Origin: Actinocorallia populi
GTDB taxonomy: Bacteria > Actinomycetota > Actinomycetes > Streptosporangiales > Streptosporangiaceae
Direction of reading: 5' to 3'
DNA length: 64,000 nt
Assembly: GCF_002995495.1 (NCBI RefSeq)
Contig: NZ_PVZV01000002.1
Location: 310,001-374,000 of the forward strand
The notes beneath the pieces are model-generated. The model was given only the letters and a program-made list of their open reading frames with translations. It was not told where the DNA came from and searched no databases. The position numbers and the translations under genes are program-made. Below are positions 21,112 through 29,879 of this stretch, piece after piece; position 1 is the first letter of the stretch; every line of letters starts with the position of its first letter.

Positions 21112-22569
21112 TCAGCCGGGTGCTCCGCCCAGGGTCCCGCCGAAATCGGTCTCGTCGTACTCGGAGTCCGGGACGAGCTGGACGGGGTCCTCGTCCCCGA
21201 GCGGGCGGACGATCAGCGAGCCGCCGGGCCGGGACCGGTCGTCGGGGACGCCGATCAGCAGCGCTCCGGTGGTGAACGCCACGGACCGGCCGAAGTGCTC
21301 GTAGGCACCCGGATCGCCGGGGACGTCGGAGTTGAGCGCGTCGATGAGCAGCGCCCTGTCCCGCTGGGCGAGCGGCACCAGGTGCACCCAGCCGCTCTCG
21401 GGGGTGCTCCCCGTGCCGGGGCCGTCGTGGGGGACGCCGACCGCCAGCTGGACGCCGTCGCCCGTCACGCCGTCCCCGGCCAGCGCGAGCGACCGGCCGT
21501 AGCGGTCGCCGGCCTCGATGTAGGGCGCCTTGTCGCGGTTCTGCTCGATGACCTGAGGCGAGCCCAGCCCCGCGCCGGTGGAGGTGAGCAGGGCGACCCG
21601 GCCCGCGCGCTCCTTGCCGTCGACGGTCTGGCCGGGGGCGCCGACGGCCACGTAGGAGGTGCCGCCCTCCTCGAGGTGGGCCAGGCTCCAGCCGATGTTC
21701 CCGCCCGGGGTGGGGTCGCCGATCTCCAGGTTGCCGTAGTGCCAGTGCTCGCCCTCGGACACCCGGCCCGTGGTGATGTCCTCGGCGACGCTGAAGGACC
21801 CCGCGTCCTCGCCCTGCCCTTCGACGTCCTCGCCGGGCTCGCTGACGATCAGGTCGAGCCGTTCGGCCTCGCCCCGGATCTTGCCGAGCGCCACCGCCCA
21901 GCCGAACAGGTCGCCCGCCTCCGAGACGCCCGTGAGCCGGTCGTCGTCCTGGTCGACGGCGGCGGCCCGCCCGGCGACCGCGCCCTGGTCGTCGAGGGAG
22001 AACAGGTACACCGCGCCCGCGGACGGCCTGCCCGCGACCTCCTCGTAGGGCGCGCCGACCACGACGGCCGCCCGGTCGGCGCCGGTCTTCGCCGCGGTGG
22101 CCACCGACCAGCCGAAGGTCCGGGTGGTGCGCGGGGGCTCGAGCACCGCACCGGACCTGAGGCCCTGGGGAGAGCCGAGGAAGATCCTGGCCCTGCCCGC
22201 ACCCTCTTCCGCCCAGGGGGAGCCGACGACCAGATCGAGGCACTTGTCGCCGTTGAGGTGCCCGGTCGCGACCGCGTGGCCGAAACCCGCCCCGGCCTGG
22301 GGCTCGTCGTCCCGCAGGGGGACGAGCCTGCCACGGCCCGGCCGGTCCCCGCCGTAGTGGACGGTCACCTGCCCGGCGGAGACGGCGTCCCCGAAGGTGG
22401 CCTTGGCGTCGCCGACGACGAAGTCGTCCTTGCCGTCCCCGTCGAAGTCGGCCCGCGAGGCCTGGTCGCAGGAGGCGGCTCCGGCCTGCTGCGGCGGCAT
22501 CAGGAACGCGCCGCCCAGCAGCGCGCAGCCCCCCAGGACACCGGCCCAGGTCAGCCTTCGTCTCTTCAC
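21112..22569 (-). CDS. Exported FG-GAP/VCBS-repeat (integrin alpha-like) protein
   Basis: 485 residues. A signal peptide (RRRLTWAGVLGGCALLGGAF) is followed by seven-bladed propeller repeats of FG-GAP type: an ADFDGDGKDDFVVG calcium-binding-like loop, then FGHAVATGHLNGD, FGWSVATA, FGWAVALG, IGWSLAHL, YGRSLALAG and FGRSVAFT. These domains mediate extracellular or surface interactions. The ATG overlaps the stop of the upstream Ser/Thr kinase gene by 4 bp (ATGA), tying it to signalling. No catalytic domain is visible. Confidence 0.85.
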   Translation of the reverse strand: MKRRRLTWAGVLGGCALLGGAFLMPPQQAGAASCDQASRADFDGDGKDDFVVGDAKATFGDAVSAGQVTVHYGGDRPGRGRLVPLRDDEPQAGAGFGHAVATGHLNGDKCLDLVVGSPWAEEGAGRARIFLGSPQGLRSGAVLEPPRTTRTFGWSVATAAKTGADRAAVVVGAPYEEVAGRPSAGAVYLFSLDDQGAVAGRAAAVDQDDDRLTGVSEAGDLFGWAVALGKIRGEAERLDLIVSEPGEDVEGQGEDAGSFSVAEDITTGRVSEGEHWHYGNLEIGDPTPGGNIGWSLAHLEEGGTSYVAVGAPGQTVDGKERAGRVALLTSTGAGLGSPQVIEQNRDKAPYIEAGDRYGRSLALAGDGVTGDGVQLAVGVPHDGPGTGSTPESGWVHLVPLAQRDRALLIDALNSDVPGDPGAYEHFGRSVAFTTGALLIGVPDDRSRPGGSLIVRPLGDEDPVQLVPDSEYDETDFGGTLGGAPG

Positions 22570-24125
22570 GACTTCACCTCGACGCCCTGGGAGCCGTCGG
22601 CCCCGTACAGCTTCACGGAGAGCAGTTCGGCCCCCTTGGCGACGGTGAACAGCAGTTCCCCGGCGATGCGGCCGCCCGGCGGCACCGAGGGGGCGTTGTT
22701 GAGGAAGCCGTCGGTGAACTCCGTCGTGGCGACCGTTCCCTCGTCGGTGACCAGCATCTGCCGGTTGCGGAAGACCCGCCGGGTGTCCTCCAGGGCCGAG
22801 GGGTTGGCGATGGTCAGCGGCACCAGGCAGAGCTCGGTGTCGTCCGCGGCGGTCACGCCCTTGTACGTCTCGCCGCCGCAGCGGGGCTGCCCGACGGTGA
22901 ACTCCGCGCCCGCGTCGACGACGGGACGGCCCACGTCGGTGGCGTCGTCCAGGTCGACCTCCTTGAAACCGGCCTCCTCCAGCGGGTTGGTGACCCGCGG
23001 GCCGGCTTCCCGGGATCCCGGCTCGTCATCGCGGTCGAAGACGAAGACCAGCACGGTCGCGACCAGCAGTGCGCTCAGCACCCCCGACAGCGCGACGACC
23101 GTACGGCGGCCCTTCCGCTCCTCGGCCAGGGTGGGCGGCAGCGTCGGCGCGGCCTCGGGCGGACCGGGCGGAGCGGGCTCCGGGAGCCCGGGACGGCCGG
23201 ACGGGCGGGTCCGCGGGTCGGGGCCGGGCGGGGGAGCCTGCCAGTTCTGCTCCACCACCCGGGTCGCCTGGTCGTCGAGGCTCTGCGGGGAGCCGTCGCC
23301 GGTCAGCGCCATCAGCAGCTGCTGAGCGGTCGGCCGCTGCAGCGGGTCCCTGTTCAGGGCGGCGCGGACCAGGTCGAGCAGCGGCTCGGGCACCCCGTCG
23401 AGCTCCGGTTCGCCGTGCAGCATCCGCGAGGCCATCGCGATCGGCTCGCCTGCGCCGAACGGGTGCCGCCCGCGGGCCGCGAACGCCACCAGGCAGCCCC
23501 AGGTGTAGATGTCCACGGCGGTGGTGGCGCGGTCGGCCAGCAGCTGCTCCGGCGCGATCCAGCCGGGGGTGCCGATGAGCTGCCCGGTGCGGGTGACGCC
23601 GGTGGTGGAGTCCTGGGCGCGGGCGATGCCGAAGTCGATGACCCGCGGCCCGGAGACCGACAGGATCACGTTGGACGGCTTGAGGTCGCGGTGCACCAGC
23701 CCCGTCCCGTGGATGGCGTTCAACGCCATGGCGACGCCGACCGCGAAGCCCTGCAGGGTGCCGGCCGACAGCGGCCCGCGCTCCAGCACCTGGGCGAGCA
23801 GCGTCGGCCCCTCGATGTACTCGGTGACGAGGTAGGGGTGCCCTTCGTGCAGGCCGTGGTCGAGCACCGCCGCGGTGCAGAACGAGGCGACCCGCTTGGC
23901 GGAGGCGACCTCCCGCTCGAAGCGGGCGCGGAAACCGGGGTCCACGCCCAGCTCGTCGCGGATCATCTTGACCGCGACGGGCGTCCTCTCGGGGGCGAGG
24001 CCCAGGTAGACGGCGCCCATCCCGCCCGCGCCGAGCCTGCCGACGATGGTGTATTCCCCCACTGCGCGCGGGTCCGAGGCCGTCAGCGGCTCGGTCTTTC
24101 CCGGCGGGGGGAGGTCGTTGTGCAA
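22566..24125 (-). CDS. Membrane Ser/Thr protein kinase (PknB family) with extracytoplasmic domain
   Basis: 519 residues. Kinase domain (24-275): glycine loop GRLGAGGMGAVY, Lys53, HRDLKPSN (145-152), DFG (164-166), APEQ. A Pro-rich juxtamembrane linker and one TM helix (342-363) lead to an external domain of about 150 residues resembling DUF4352-type beta-sandwiches. The start is TTG at 24125, preceded by GGGAG. It overlaps the FG-GAP gene downstream, so sensor kinase and propeller protein are co-expressed. It is divergent from the phosphopantetheinyl transferase gene. Ligand unknown. Confidence 0.92.
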   Translation of the reverse strand: MHNDLPPPGKTEPLTASDPRAVGEYTIVGRLGAGGMGAVYLGLAPERTPVAVKMIRDELGVDPGFRARFEREVASAKRVASFCTAAVLDHGLHEGHPYLVTEYIEGPTLLAQVLERGPLSAGTLQGFAVGVAMALNAIHGTGLVHRDLKPSNVILSVSGPRVIDFGIARAQDSTTGVTRTGQLIGTPGWIAPEQLLADRATTAVDIYTWGCLVAFAARGRHPFGAGEPIAMASRMLHGEPELDGVPEPLLDLVRAALNRDPLQRPTAQQLLMALTGDGSPQSLDDQATRVVEQNWQAPPPGPDPRTRPSGRPGLPEPAPPGPPEAAPTLPPTLAEERKGRRTVVALSGVLSALLVATVLVFVFDRDDEPGSREAGPRVTNPLEEAGFKEVDLDDATDVGRPVVDAGAEFTVGQPRCGGETYKGVTAADDTELCLVPLTIANPSALEDTRRVFRNRQMLVTDEGTVATTEFTDGFLNNAPSVPPGGRIAGELLFTVAKGAELLSVKLYGADGSQGVEVKS

Positions 24126-24188
24126 CTTGAGCTCCCAGCGTCAGTCCCCGATGCGCCGACCTTCGGCATCACGCTATCCCGTATTTTG

Positions 24189-24824
24189 ATGGCCATGCCT
24201 GATTCCGGGTTCGGAACCGATGTCCGATGGGGGCGCACCTCCTCCGCGGAGGCCGCGGCGCTGGAGCTGCTGGACGCCACGGAGCTGGCCCGGCGCGAAC
24301 GCTACCTGCGGGACGCCGACCGCAGGCGGTTCACGCTGGGGGTCAACCTCACCAAGCGGGAGGTGGCCCGGCGGACGGGCCTGCCGCCCGAACGCGTCGT
24401 GCTGGACCGCACCTGCCCGGACTGCGGGGCCCCGCACGGGCGCCCCCTCCACCCCGGCCTGCATTTGTCGGTCAGCCACTCGGGGGACCTGGTCGGGGTG
24501 GCCGTCTCGGAGGTCCCGGTGGGGCTGGACGTGGAGGAGCGGGCGCGCCCGATGGGCGAGCTGGACGCCCACGTGCGCTCGGCCGGGGAGCCGCCGGGCG
24601 ACTTGCACGTCTACTGGACGCGCAAGGAGGCCCTGCTCAAGGCGACCGGGGACGGTCTGAAGGTGGCGATGACCGACCTGACGGTCTCGCCCGCGGACCG
24701 GCCCGCCGCGCTGCTGGACTGGCGCGGCAGGCCCGGCCTGCCGGCCCGGATCCGGCTCCGCGACCTGGAGGCGCCCGACCCGGCCTACGCTGCGGCGCTC
24801 GCCCTGATCCTGCCCGAGGCCTGA
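24189..24824 (+). CDS. 4'-phosphopantetheinyl transferase (Sfp type)
   Basis: About 211 residues. The enzyme transfers phosphopantetheine from CoA to carrier proteins of fatty-acid, polyketide or peptide synthases. The Mg/CoA motifs are visible as VGLDVEE (109-115, counted from the ATG at 24195) and WTRKEALLKATGDGL (141-155), with LSVSHSGD (91-98) upstream. Two ATGs (24189, 24195) are possible starts. No carrier protein or synthase gene is nearby, so it is probably a stand-alone housekeeping or broad-specificity PPTase. It is divergent from the kinase gene. Confidence 0.88.
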   Translation: MAMPDSGFGTDVRWGRTSSAEAAALELLDATELARRERYLRDADRRRFTLGVNLTKREVARRTGLPPERVVLDRTCPDCGAPHGRPLHPGLHLSVSHSGDLVGVAVSEVPVGLDVEERARPMGELDAHVRSAGEPPGDLHVYWTRKEALLKATGDGLKVAMTDLTVSPADRPAALLDWRGRPGLPARIRLRDLEAPDPAYAAALALILPEA

Positions 24825-24959
24825 ACCGGGACCGGACCCGTCAGGGCGGGGAGGCGGGCGGCGACCCGTCCCCGCGACGGCTACGCCCGGGACACCGGAC
24901 GGGACGGGCGGCCCTGGCCGCGGCGCCGGTGACCACCGCCGTCCCGCCCCGGAGGCCCT

Positions 24960-26066
24960 TCACGTTTCGGCCTCTTCGATGACGGCCCGCACTTCCGCCC
25001 TGCGGGCTTCCTCCTCGGCGGCGAACCGCTCGGCGTCGAGGGCGTCGGCCGCCTCCTCGTCCCGGCGCATCAGCGCGTCGAGGTCCTGGCGGGAGAGGTC
25101 GAGCACGCCCATCCGGTCGTAGGCGTCGCGCACCCGGTCGCTCCACAGGCCGATGTCCTTCACGCACGGAACGATCCGGGTGAACAGGAAGCTCTGGTAC
25201 ATGTTGAAGTACTGGGCGCCCTCCAGGATCCGGGTCATGGTCTTGACCGGGAACCCGAAGTTCTCCCACACCTCGTACTGGCGGATGCGGTCGCGCATCA
25301 GCAGGCAGCCCTCGATGACGAAGTCCTCGCGCTCGCGCAGCTCGGCCGCCGACAGCTGCCGGTAGTGGTCGCGCAGGGCCATGCGCCCGAAGGCCACGTG
25401 GCGCGCCTCGTCCTGCATCACGTACGTGAGGATCTGCTTGGGCAGCGGCTTGCGGGTGATGTCGCGGGCGACGCCGAACGCAGCGAGCGCCAGGCCCTCG
25501 ATGAGCACCTGCATGCCCAGGTAGGGCATGTCCCAGCGGCTGTCGCTCAGCGTGTCCCGCAGCAGGGACTGCAGCTGGTCGTTGATCGGGTAGACGAGCC
25601 CGAGCTTGGTGTGCAGGAACCGGGAGAACGTCTCGACGTGCCGCGCCTCGTCCATGGTCTGGGTGGCCGAGTAGAACTTGGCGTCGAGGTCGGGGGCGCA
25701 CTCCACGATCCGCGCAGCGCAGATCATCGCGCCCTGCTCGCCGTGGAGGAACTGGGAGAACTGCCAGGAGGCCTGGTGCATCCGCAGCTCCCGGCGGCCG
25801 CTCTCACCCAGCTTGTCCCAGTACTCGGTGCCGTACAGGGGGCTGGCCTGGTCGGGGACGCCGAAGGCGTCGCAGGGGTCGACCTCGATCGACCAGTCGA
25901 TGCGCCCGGCGGCGTCCCACTGCTTGTCCTTGCCCTTCTGGTACAGGTCCAGCAGCCGGGCGCGGCCCTCGTCGTACTCCCAGGTGAACCGGGCGTTCCC
26001 GGCCATGGGGATCTCCCAGCGCCGGCCGGTGTCCACCGGTCGGCTGTAAAGGTCGCGGGTCGACAC
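24960..26066 (-). CDS. Ferritin-like diiron oxidase/oxygenase-type protein
   Basis: 368 residues with a complete carboxylate-bridged diiron set: E110 (FLHGEQGAM), E140/H143 (MDEARHVETF), E190 (VLIEGLAL) and E220/H223 (QDEARHVAFG). The helical-bundle spacing resembles R2-like and N-oxygenase/desaturase-type proteins more than storage ferritins. Substrate unknown. GTG start at 26066 after AGGAGG. It lies downstream of a TetR gene that is divergent from a Baeyer-Villiger-type monooxygenase gene, so the oxidase, monooxygenase and hydrolase may act on one lipophilic substrate under that regulator. Confidence 0.82.
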   Translation of the reverse strand: MSTRDLYSRPVDTGRRWEIPMAGNARFTWEYDEGRARLLDLYQKGKDKQWDAAGRIDWSIEVDPCDAFGVPDQASPLYGTEYWDKLGESGRRELRMHQASWQFSQFLHGEQGAMICAARIVECAPDLDAKFYSATQTMDEARHVETFSRFLHTKLGLVYPINDQLQSLLRDTLSDSRWDMPYLGMQVLIEGLALAAFGVARDITRKPLPKQILTYVMQDEARHVAFGRMALRDHYRQLSAAELREREDFVIEGCLLMRDRIRQYEVWENFGFPVKTMTRILEGAQYFNMYQSFLFTRIVPCVKDIGLWSDRVRDAYDRMGVLDLSRQDLDALMRRDEEAADALDAERFAAEEEARRAEVRAVIEEAET

Positions 26067-26091
26067 CGGTCCTCCTCGCGGGTCGGTCGGA

Positions 26092-26748
26092 TCAGCGGCC
26101 GGGGGCGTCGCCCGGCGGCTGGAGCGTCCCGCTCAGGCCCGCCCAGCAGAAGTCCAGGGTGTACTGGGCGGCCTGGGCGGGGCTGATGTCGGGACGGCGC
26201 GTGCACCACAGGGAGATGCGCTCGCACGCGCCGATGATGATCTCGGTGTACGCCTCGACCGCGGTGGGCGGCAGGCCGGGGCCCCAGAGGGCCAGGACCG
26301 GGGCGATGAGGTCGTGCTGCTGGCGGCGCACGCCCTCGACGGCCTCGATGGTGGCGTCGGGCAGGGCCATGGGCTCGTGCATGAGCAGGGCGAACGACCG
26401 GCTGTGCTCGCTGGTGAAGGTGTAGTAGGCGACCAGGCCGCGGCGCAGGACGTCCAGCGGGTCGGAGCCCTGGGCCATGGCCTCGCTGGTGACCCGGTAC
26501 AGCTCGGCGCGGGCCTTGGCCAGGCAGGCCAGCAGCAGCCCGTCCTTGGAGCCGAAGTACTCGTACAGCATCGGCTTGGACACCCCGCAGCGCTCGGCGA
26601 TCTCCTCCATGGAGGCGGCGCGGTAGCCCAGGTCGGCGAAGACCTCCTCGGCCACGGCGAGCATCTGCGCCTCCCGCTCGGCGCGGGACATGCGCTTGCG
26701 TCCGGTTCTGGATCGCGTGGTCGGCGTCACACTGCCATACTCTACCAT
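26092..26748 (-). CDS. TetR-family transcriptional regulator
   Basis: 218 residues. N-terminal HTH (MLAVAEEVFADLGYRAASMEEIAERCGV-type helix set, then SKPMLYEYFGSK) and a ligand-binding C-terminal domain with LMHEPMALPDATIE and EIIIGACERISLW. It is divergent from the monooxygenase gene and lies immediately upstream of the diiron-protein gene. Two GTAACTTACC elements just upstream of its start are the likely operators, implying autorepression and control of both flanking transcripts. The ATG at 26748 is the longest start; a leaderless GTG six codons later is possible. Confidence 0.9.
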   Translation of the reverse strand: MVEYGSVTPTTRSRTGRKRMSRAEREAQMLAVAEEVFADLGYRAASMEEIAERCGVSKPMLYEYFGSKDGLLLACLAKARAELYRVTSEAMAQGSDPLDVLRRGLVAYYTFTSEHSRSFALLMHEPMALPDATIEAVEGVRRQQHDLIAPVLALWGPGLPPTAVEAYTEIIIGACERISLWCTRRPDISPAQAAQYTLDFCWAGLSGTLQPPGDAPGR

Positions 26749-26749
26749 T

Positions 26750-26774
26750 GGTAACTTACCGGGAGTAACTTACC
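26750..26774. promoter_or_regulatory. Putative TetR operators: two GTAACTTACC half-palindromes
   Basis: GTAACTTACC occurs at 26751-26760 and 26765-26774 with a 14-bp period. The first copy extends to the perfect palindrome GGTAA-C-TTACC (26750-26760). The site lies between the divergent TetR and monooxygenase genes. Confidence 0.65.
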
Positions 26775-26814
26775 CTCAGTAGTAGACGGCGGAGCCAATA
26801 AGGAGAACCGGTTC

Positions 26815-28248
26815 ATGAGCGAGATCGTCATCGTCGGGGCGGGCTTCGCCGGCCTGTGCATGGGCATTCGGCTCCGCAAGGCCGGTTACGACGACTTCGT
26901 CATCCTGGAGAAGGCCCAGGACCTCGGCGGCACCTGGTGGGAGAACACCTACCCGGGCTGCGCCTGCGACGTGCCGTCCCCGATGTACTCCTACTCCTTC
27001 GAGCTGAACAAGGACTGGTCGCGCTTCTTCGCCCCGCAGCCGGAGATCCAGCGCTACCTCGCGCGCTGCGCCGAGAAGTACGGCATCACGAAGCACATCC
27101 GCTTCGGCGTGGAGGTCGACACCCTCGAGTACGACGAGGACGCCCTGCGCTGGACCGTCACCACCGTCGAGGGCGAGGAGCTGCGGCCCCGCGCGGTCGT
27201 CTCCGGCGTGGGCGCGCTGCACGTGCCGAGCCTCCCCGAGATCCCCGGCATGGAGTCCTTCGAGGGCAGGGCCTTCCACTCCGCGCAGTGGGACCACTCC
27301 TACGACCTGCGCGGCAAGCGCGTCGCGGTCATCGGCACCGGCGCCTCGGCGATCCAGTTCGTGCCCGAGGTCGCCAAGGAGGCCGCGCGGCTGACGGTCT
27401 TCCAGCGCACCCCGAACTGGATCCAGTCCAAGCCCGACATCGAGATGCCCGCGGCCTTCCGGCTGCCCGGCATGCCGCGCGCCGTCCGCAACGCCGTCTA
27501 CTGGGTGCTGGAGGCCAGGGCCGTCGGCTTCGCCGTCGACCCCCGGCTGTCCGGGCTGCAGAAGTGGATGGCCATGCGCCAGATCAAGAAGCAGGTCCCG
27601 GACCCGGAGCTGCGCGCCAAGGTCACGCCCGACTACACCATCGGCTGCAAGCGCATCCTGCTGTCCAACGACTGGTACCCGGCGCTGAACCGCGACAACG
27701 TCGACCTGCGCACCGAGGGCGTCGCCGAGATCCGGGCGAACAGCGTCGTCACCGAGGCGGGCGAGGAGATCGAGGTCGACGCGATCATCTACGGCACCGG
27801 CTTCAAGGTCGTGGACGCCATGGACCACTGGAAGATCACCGGCCGCGGCGGGCAGAAGATCCAGGAGACCTGGTCGGACGGCATCGTGGCCCACCACGGG
27901 ACCACCCTGCCGGGCTTCCCCAACCTCTTCCTGCTGCTGGGGCCCAACACGGGGCTGGGCCACAACTCCGTCGTGTTCATGATCGAGGTGCAGGTCGCCC
28001 ACATCCTCAGCTGCCTGCGGATGCTGTCCGACCACAAGGCCACCACCATCGAGCCGCGGCCCGAGGCGATGCACGCCTACAACGAGCGCCTGCAGAAGCG
28101 GCTGCGCAAGGCCGTGTGGAACGAGGGCGGCTGCAACTCCTGGTACCTGGACGACCAGGGCGTCAACCGCACCCTGTGGCCCGGATTCACCTTCGAGTAC
28201 TGGGCGGCCACCCGCAAGGCGCGTCCGGAGGAGTACATTCTGGGCTGA
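26815..28248 (+). CDS. Baeyer-Villiger-type flavin monooxygenase
   Basis: 477 residues. FAD Rossmann motif GAGFAG (8-13), GGTWWENTYPGC (38-49) typical of class B flavoprotein monooxygenases, the BVMO fingerprint FEGRAFHSAQWD (149-160), and the NADPH motif GTGASA (174-179). It inserts oxygen next to a ketone or oxidises a heteroatom using NADPH and O2. Substrate unknown; its partners (diiron protein, metallo-hydrolase, nearby sterol-carrier and mce genes) suggest a lipid or terpenoid. AGGAG precedes the ATG. Confidence 0.92.
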   Translation: MSEIVIVGAGFAGLCMGIRLRKAGYDDFVILEKAQDLGGTWWENTYPGCACDVPSPMYSYSFELNKDWSRFFAPQPEIQRYLARCAEKYGITKHIRFGVEVDTLEYDEDALRWTVTTVEGEELRPRAVVSGVGALHVPSLPEIPGMESFEGRAFHSAQWDHSYDLRGKRVAVIGTGASAIQFVPEVAKEAARLTVFQRTPNWIQSKPDIEMPAAFRLPGMPRAVRNAVYWVLEARAVGFAVDPRLSGLQKWMAMRQIKKQVPDPELRAKVTPDYTIGCKRILLSNDWYPALNRDNVDLRTEGVAEIRANSVVTEAGEEIEVDAIIYGTGFKVVDAMDHWKITGRGGQKIQETWSDGIVAHHGTTLPGFPNLFLLLGPNTGLGHNSVVFMIEVQVAHILSCLRMLSDHKATTIEPRPEAMHAYNERLQKRLRKAVWNEGGCNSWYLDDQGVNRTLWPGFTFEYWAATRKARPEEYILG

Positions 28249-28277
28249 CCACCGGCAGCCCCGTCCCGGGAGGCGTC

Positions 28278-29201
28278 ATGCTGAACCCGCTGGCCCCGGC
28301 CCGGCACCTGGCCCGGACCCTGGGGTACTACACCGACCGGCGCGCCCGGGACCACGCCGACCACGAGACCGCCGAGCGCCTGCGCTGGCAGGGGGAGGGG
28401 CTGCCGCCCGGCTTGTCGGTCTCGTGGCTGGGCACGGCGGGGTTCGCGCTGTCCTACCAGGGCCACGACCTGCTCATCGATCCCTACGTCACCCGCATGC
28501 CGCTGCGGGAGATGCTCTCCCGGCAGGTGGTGCGGCCCTCCGAGGCGGCCCTGGACGCCTGGATCGGCCGGGCGGACACGGTCCTGGTCGGGCACACCCA
28601 CTTCGACCACGCGCTGGACGTGCCCGAGATCGCCCGCCGGACGGGCGCGACGGTCTACGGCTCGTCCTCGATGCGCCACCTCATGGGGCTGCACGGGCTC
28701 GCGGACCGGGCGGTCGACGCCGAGCCGTACCGGGTCTACGAGTCGGGCCCGTTCCGGTTCTCCCTGGTCCCCAGCCTGCACTCCAAGATCACGCTGGGCG
28801 TGAAGGTGCCGATGGGCGGGGAGCTCACCTGCGACCGGCTGGACGGCCTCTTCCCGCGCGCCTACCGGTGCGGGCGGACGTGGGCGTTCCACATCGAGGT
28901 CGCCGGGATCACGCTCTACCACCAGGGCTCGGCCGAGATGATCGACGAGGCGGTGCGCCACCGCGACGTCGACGTGTTCCTGTGCGGCATCGCGGGGCGG
29001 CAGTTCTCCGACCGGTACACCGCGCGGGCGCTGACCGCGCTGTCCCCCAAGTGGGTCGTCCCCGCCCACTACGACGACTTCTTCCGCCCGCTGGAGGCCC
29101 CGCAGGGCTTCGCCCCGGACGTCGACCTCACCGGGTTCGTCACCGAGGTGGCCCGGGTCTCGCGGGAGTTCCAGGTGCGGACGCCCCGGCTGGGCGGCTG
29201 A
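28278..29201 (+). CDS. Metallo-beta-lactamase-fold hydrolase (UlaG-like)
   Basis: 307 residues. The binuclear metal motif is HTHFDH (106-111), with the fold-specific SWLGTAGFAL (49-58), LLIDPYVTR and a late PAHYDDFF. The family contains lactonases such as UlaG, so hydrolysis of a lactone or ester made by the upstream Baeyer-Villiger-type enzyme is plausible (inference). The ATG at 28278 follows GGGAGG, 29 bp after the monooxygenase stop, same strand, so probably co-transcribed. Confidence 0.87.
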   Translation: MLNPLAPARHLARTLGYYTDRRARDHADHETAERLRWQGEGLPPGLSVSWLGTAGFALSYQGHDLLIDPYVTRMPLREMLSRQVVRPSEAALDAWIGRADTVLVGHTHFDHALDVPEIARRTGATVYGSSSMRHLMGLHGLADRAVDAEPYRVYESGPFRFSLVPSLHSKITLGVKVPMGGELTCDRLDGLFPRAYRCGRTWAFHIEVAGITLYHQGSAEMIDEAVRHRDVDVFLCGIAGRQFSDRYTARALTALSPKWVVPAHYDDFFRPLEAPQGFAPDVDLTGFVTEVARVSREFQVRTPRLGG

Positions 29202-29204
29202 GGC

Positions 29205-29804
29205 TCAGCGGGCGAGGCGGGCCAGGATGGCGGCGACCTCGTCGACGAGCGCGGCGGCCTCGGCGTCGGACTCGGCGACGGCGACCTCCCGGCCGGCCTC
29301 GCCCATGACCGTGGTGAGGATCAGCGCGAGCATGCCGGACTCCTGCTCGCCCAGCAGCTTGGTGTTCTGCTGGATCCACAGGCGGACCCGGCGGCGGCGC
29401 ATCAGCCCGAACCCGGCCGGGCCCTCGCCGCCGGCGAAAAGCCTGCTGGTGTGCCGCTGCTCCCAGCAGACCTCGAGGAACGCGCGGGCGCCCAGGATGA
29501 ACAGGGCGATCGGGTCCTTGACCCCGTCGGCCCTGGCCCGTTTGACCGCCCGGGTGGCGCGGCGCTCCTGCTCGGCGGTGTGGTCCTCCCACAACGCCAG
29601 GTAGAGCCCGGCCTTGCCGCCGTAGTGGTGGTAGAGGCTGCCGACGCTGATCCCCGACCGCTCGACGATCTCGGCGATGCCGGCGGCCTCGTAGCCGCGC
29701 TCGGCGAACACCTCGCGGGCCGCCGTCAGCAGGGCCTGGCGCGTGGCGTCGGCCCTGGCCCACTGCGCGCCGGACCGGGGGCGGGGCGCCGGTGGTTCGG
29801 TCAT
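29205..29804 (-). CDS. TetR-family transcriptional regulator
   Basis: 199 residues: an N-terminal HTH (LLTAAREVFAERGYEAAG, then GISVGSLYHHYGGKAGLY) and a C-terminal effector domain ending ALVDEVAAILARLAR. It converges with the hydrolase gene (3-bp gap) and is divergent from a second TetR gene. A perfect TTCTAGA-N7-TCTAGAA dyad lies 8-28 bp upstream of its start and is the likely operator. Confidence 0.9.
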   Translation of the reverse strand: MTEPPAPRPRSGAQWARADATRQALLTAAREVFAERGYEAAGIAEIVERSGISVGSLYHHYGGKAGLYLALWEDHTAEQERRATRAVKRARADGVKDPIALFILGARAFLEVCWEQRHTSRLFAGGEGPAGFGLMRRRRVRLWIQQNTKLLGEQESGMLALILTTVMGEAGREVAVAESDAEAAALVDEVAAILARLAR

Positions 29805-29811
29805 GCCGCGA

Positions 29812-29832
29812 TTCTAGAGCACGATTCTAGAA
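29812..29832. promoter_or_regulatory. Operator dyad TTCTAGA-N7-TCTAGAA between divergent TetR genes
   Basis: Perfect 7-bp arms (29812-29818, 29826-29832). The same bases also read as a 13-bp-period direct repeat of CGATTCTAGA. Placement just upstream of the 29804 start fits autorepression. Confidence 0.7.
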
Positions 29833-29879
29833 CCGCGTCCGGTACCCGTGGCCCGGCCGCCCACTAGGATGACGGCCAA

